Positions 63,567 to 64,000 of a stretch of 64,000 bases of DNA are shown here, piece after piece. Origin of the DNA: Desulfurispora thermophila DSM 16022. Lineage in GTDB: Bacteria > Bacillota > Desulfotomaculia > Desulfotomaculales > Desulfurisporaceae. The DNA lies in contig NZ_AQWN01000011.1 in the NCBI RefSeq assembly GCF_000376385.1, positions 62,001-126,000 on the forward strand, given 5' to 3'. Position numbers and translations under genes: made by a program. The notes beneath the pieces are model-generated. The model made no database searches, was not told where the DNA came from, and saw only the letters and a program-made list of their open reading frames with translations. Positions within the stretch are counted from its first letter, which is position 1, and the number at the start of each line of letters is the position of its first letter.

Positions 63567-64000
63567 TCATTCCATGCCGGCCCTTAAGCAGCAACCAATT
63601 GCTCCAGCATAAGCCGCGTGGGGTGGCACCAGTACGGGCAGCTCTGTTTCCCGTGCCAGAATTTCCACCAAAGCCCTGTTTCGAGAAACACCTCCGGTAA
63701 ATACTATCTTTTCGCTGGCAAGTTGGCGAAGCAAAGGATGAATGCGTTTAAAAATTGTATAATTAACACCGGCAGCCAGTCGAGCAATGGAATGGCCTTC
63801 CAAGATCCGCCCGATCAGCTCACTCTCACCAAAAATGGCACAGGTAGCGGATAGCTCAACAGGGTCCGCACTGTACTGGGAAAGTTCCTCCAAGCTAAGG
63901 CCCAGAACAGTGGCCATGTTCTCCAGATAACGTCCCGTACTGGCAGCACATTTATCATTGGTGAGAAAATCCACCAATTTCCCTTCCCGAACCAAAGCCA
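63567..64000 (-). CDS. BadF/BadG/BcrA/HgdC-type CoA dehydratase activator (partial)
   Basis: The frame runs off the right edge, so the N-terminal part is missing; about 144 C-terminal codons are seen. NDKCAASTGRYLENMA contains the cluster cysteine, a second Cys is in TCAIFGESE, and VFTGGVSRNRALVE is the ASKHA ATP site. Such proteins activate 2-hydroxyacyl-CoA dehydratases or reductases. The partner is outside the window. Confidence 0.9.
   Translation of the reverse strand, partial: ALVREGKLVDFLTNDKCAASTGRYLENMATVLGLSLEELSQYSADPVELSATCAIFGESELIGRILEGHSIARLAAGVNYTIFKRIHPLLRQLASEKIVFTGGVSRNRALVEILARETELPVLVPPHAAYAGAIGCCLRAGME

Overview
The window looks like the chromosome of an endospore-forming, anaerobic, propionate- or fatty-acid-oxidising Clostridia of the Pelotomaculum/Desulfotomaculum kind. 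Evidence is the spoVK, cotF-like and lexA genes of Gram-positive type, GGAGG ribosome-binding sites with many TTG/GTG starts, and above all a complete methylmalonyl-CoA gene cluster in the order known from Pelotomaculum thermopropionicum (mmc cluster). No insertion sequence, CRISPR array or rRNA is seen. The assignment is by gene content and order only.

Layout. 1-2.7 kb: spoVK (partial), a PLP enzyme of the methionine gamma-lyase/aluminium-resistance family, and lexA with a LexA box over its promoter. 2.8-15.8 kb: a sigma-54 activator (MmcA-like) with its own terminator, then a near-consensus sigma-54 promoter and one long operon: fumarase alpha/beta, succinyl-CoA synthetase beta/alpha, methylmalonyl-CoA mutase large/B12 subunits, epimerase, carboxyltransferase, a small subunit-like protein, biotin carrier, malate dehydrogenase and transcarboxylase 5S. 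With a succinate dehydrogenase from elsewhere these enzymes convert propionyl-CoA to pyruvate. 15.8-18.9 kb: pstS, pstC, pstA without pstB, behind 11-bp-phased Pho-box-like repeats. 19-31.8 kb: mostly minus-strand housekeeping and hypothetical genes (YkgJ-like, glycosyltransferase, radical SAM, ComFB, phosphofructokinase, hydrolase, UPF0182, GalT-like, Ddl, tRNA-Trp). 31.8-45.4 kb: a coiled-coil protein, AcuA-like acetyltransferase, IMP dehydrogenase, ADP-forming acyl-CoA synthetase, an etfBA-acyl-CoA dehydrogenase operon behind a second, perfect sigma-54 promoter, asnS, a frameshifted MFS transporter and a small hydrolase operon. 45.4-52.7 kb: an OLD-family ATPase-TOPRIM protein, tRNA-Ala, a ferredoxin gene with an attenuator-like leader and a remnant of an aldehyde:ferredoxin oxidoreductase gene, an HPP protein, PiT plus PhoU-like DUF47 protein, and two CotF-like coat proteins. 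52.7-57.7 kb: an acyl-CoA carboxylase subunit, enoyl-CoA hydratase and two HMG-CoA-lyase family genes, resembling isovalerate/leucine breakdown, behind a third sigma-54-like promoter. 57.8-64 kb: two tandem 27-residue membrane microproteins coupled to an HD-GYP protein, malic enzyme, tRNA-Gly, rdgB, rph, an MBL-fold protein and a partial BadF/HgdC-type activator.

Main themes. Three acyl-CoA catabolic operons each carry a -24/-12 element, and one activator gene with an unusual N-terminal Rossmann domain lies beside the first; together they suggest a redox- or metabolite-responsive sigma-54 regulon for syntrophic acid oxidation. Phosphate genes share an 11-bp-phased TTAA-type repeat. The most novel-looking item is the pair of nearly identical 27-residue microproteins, which differ almost only at synonymous positions and overlap the end of the HD-GYP gene.
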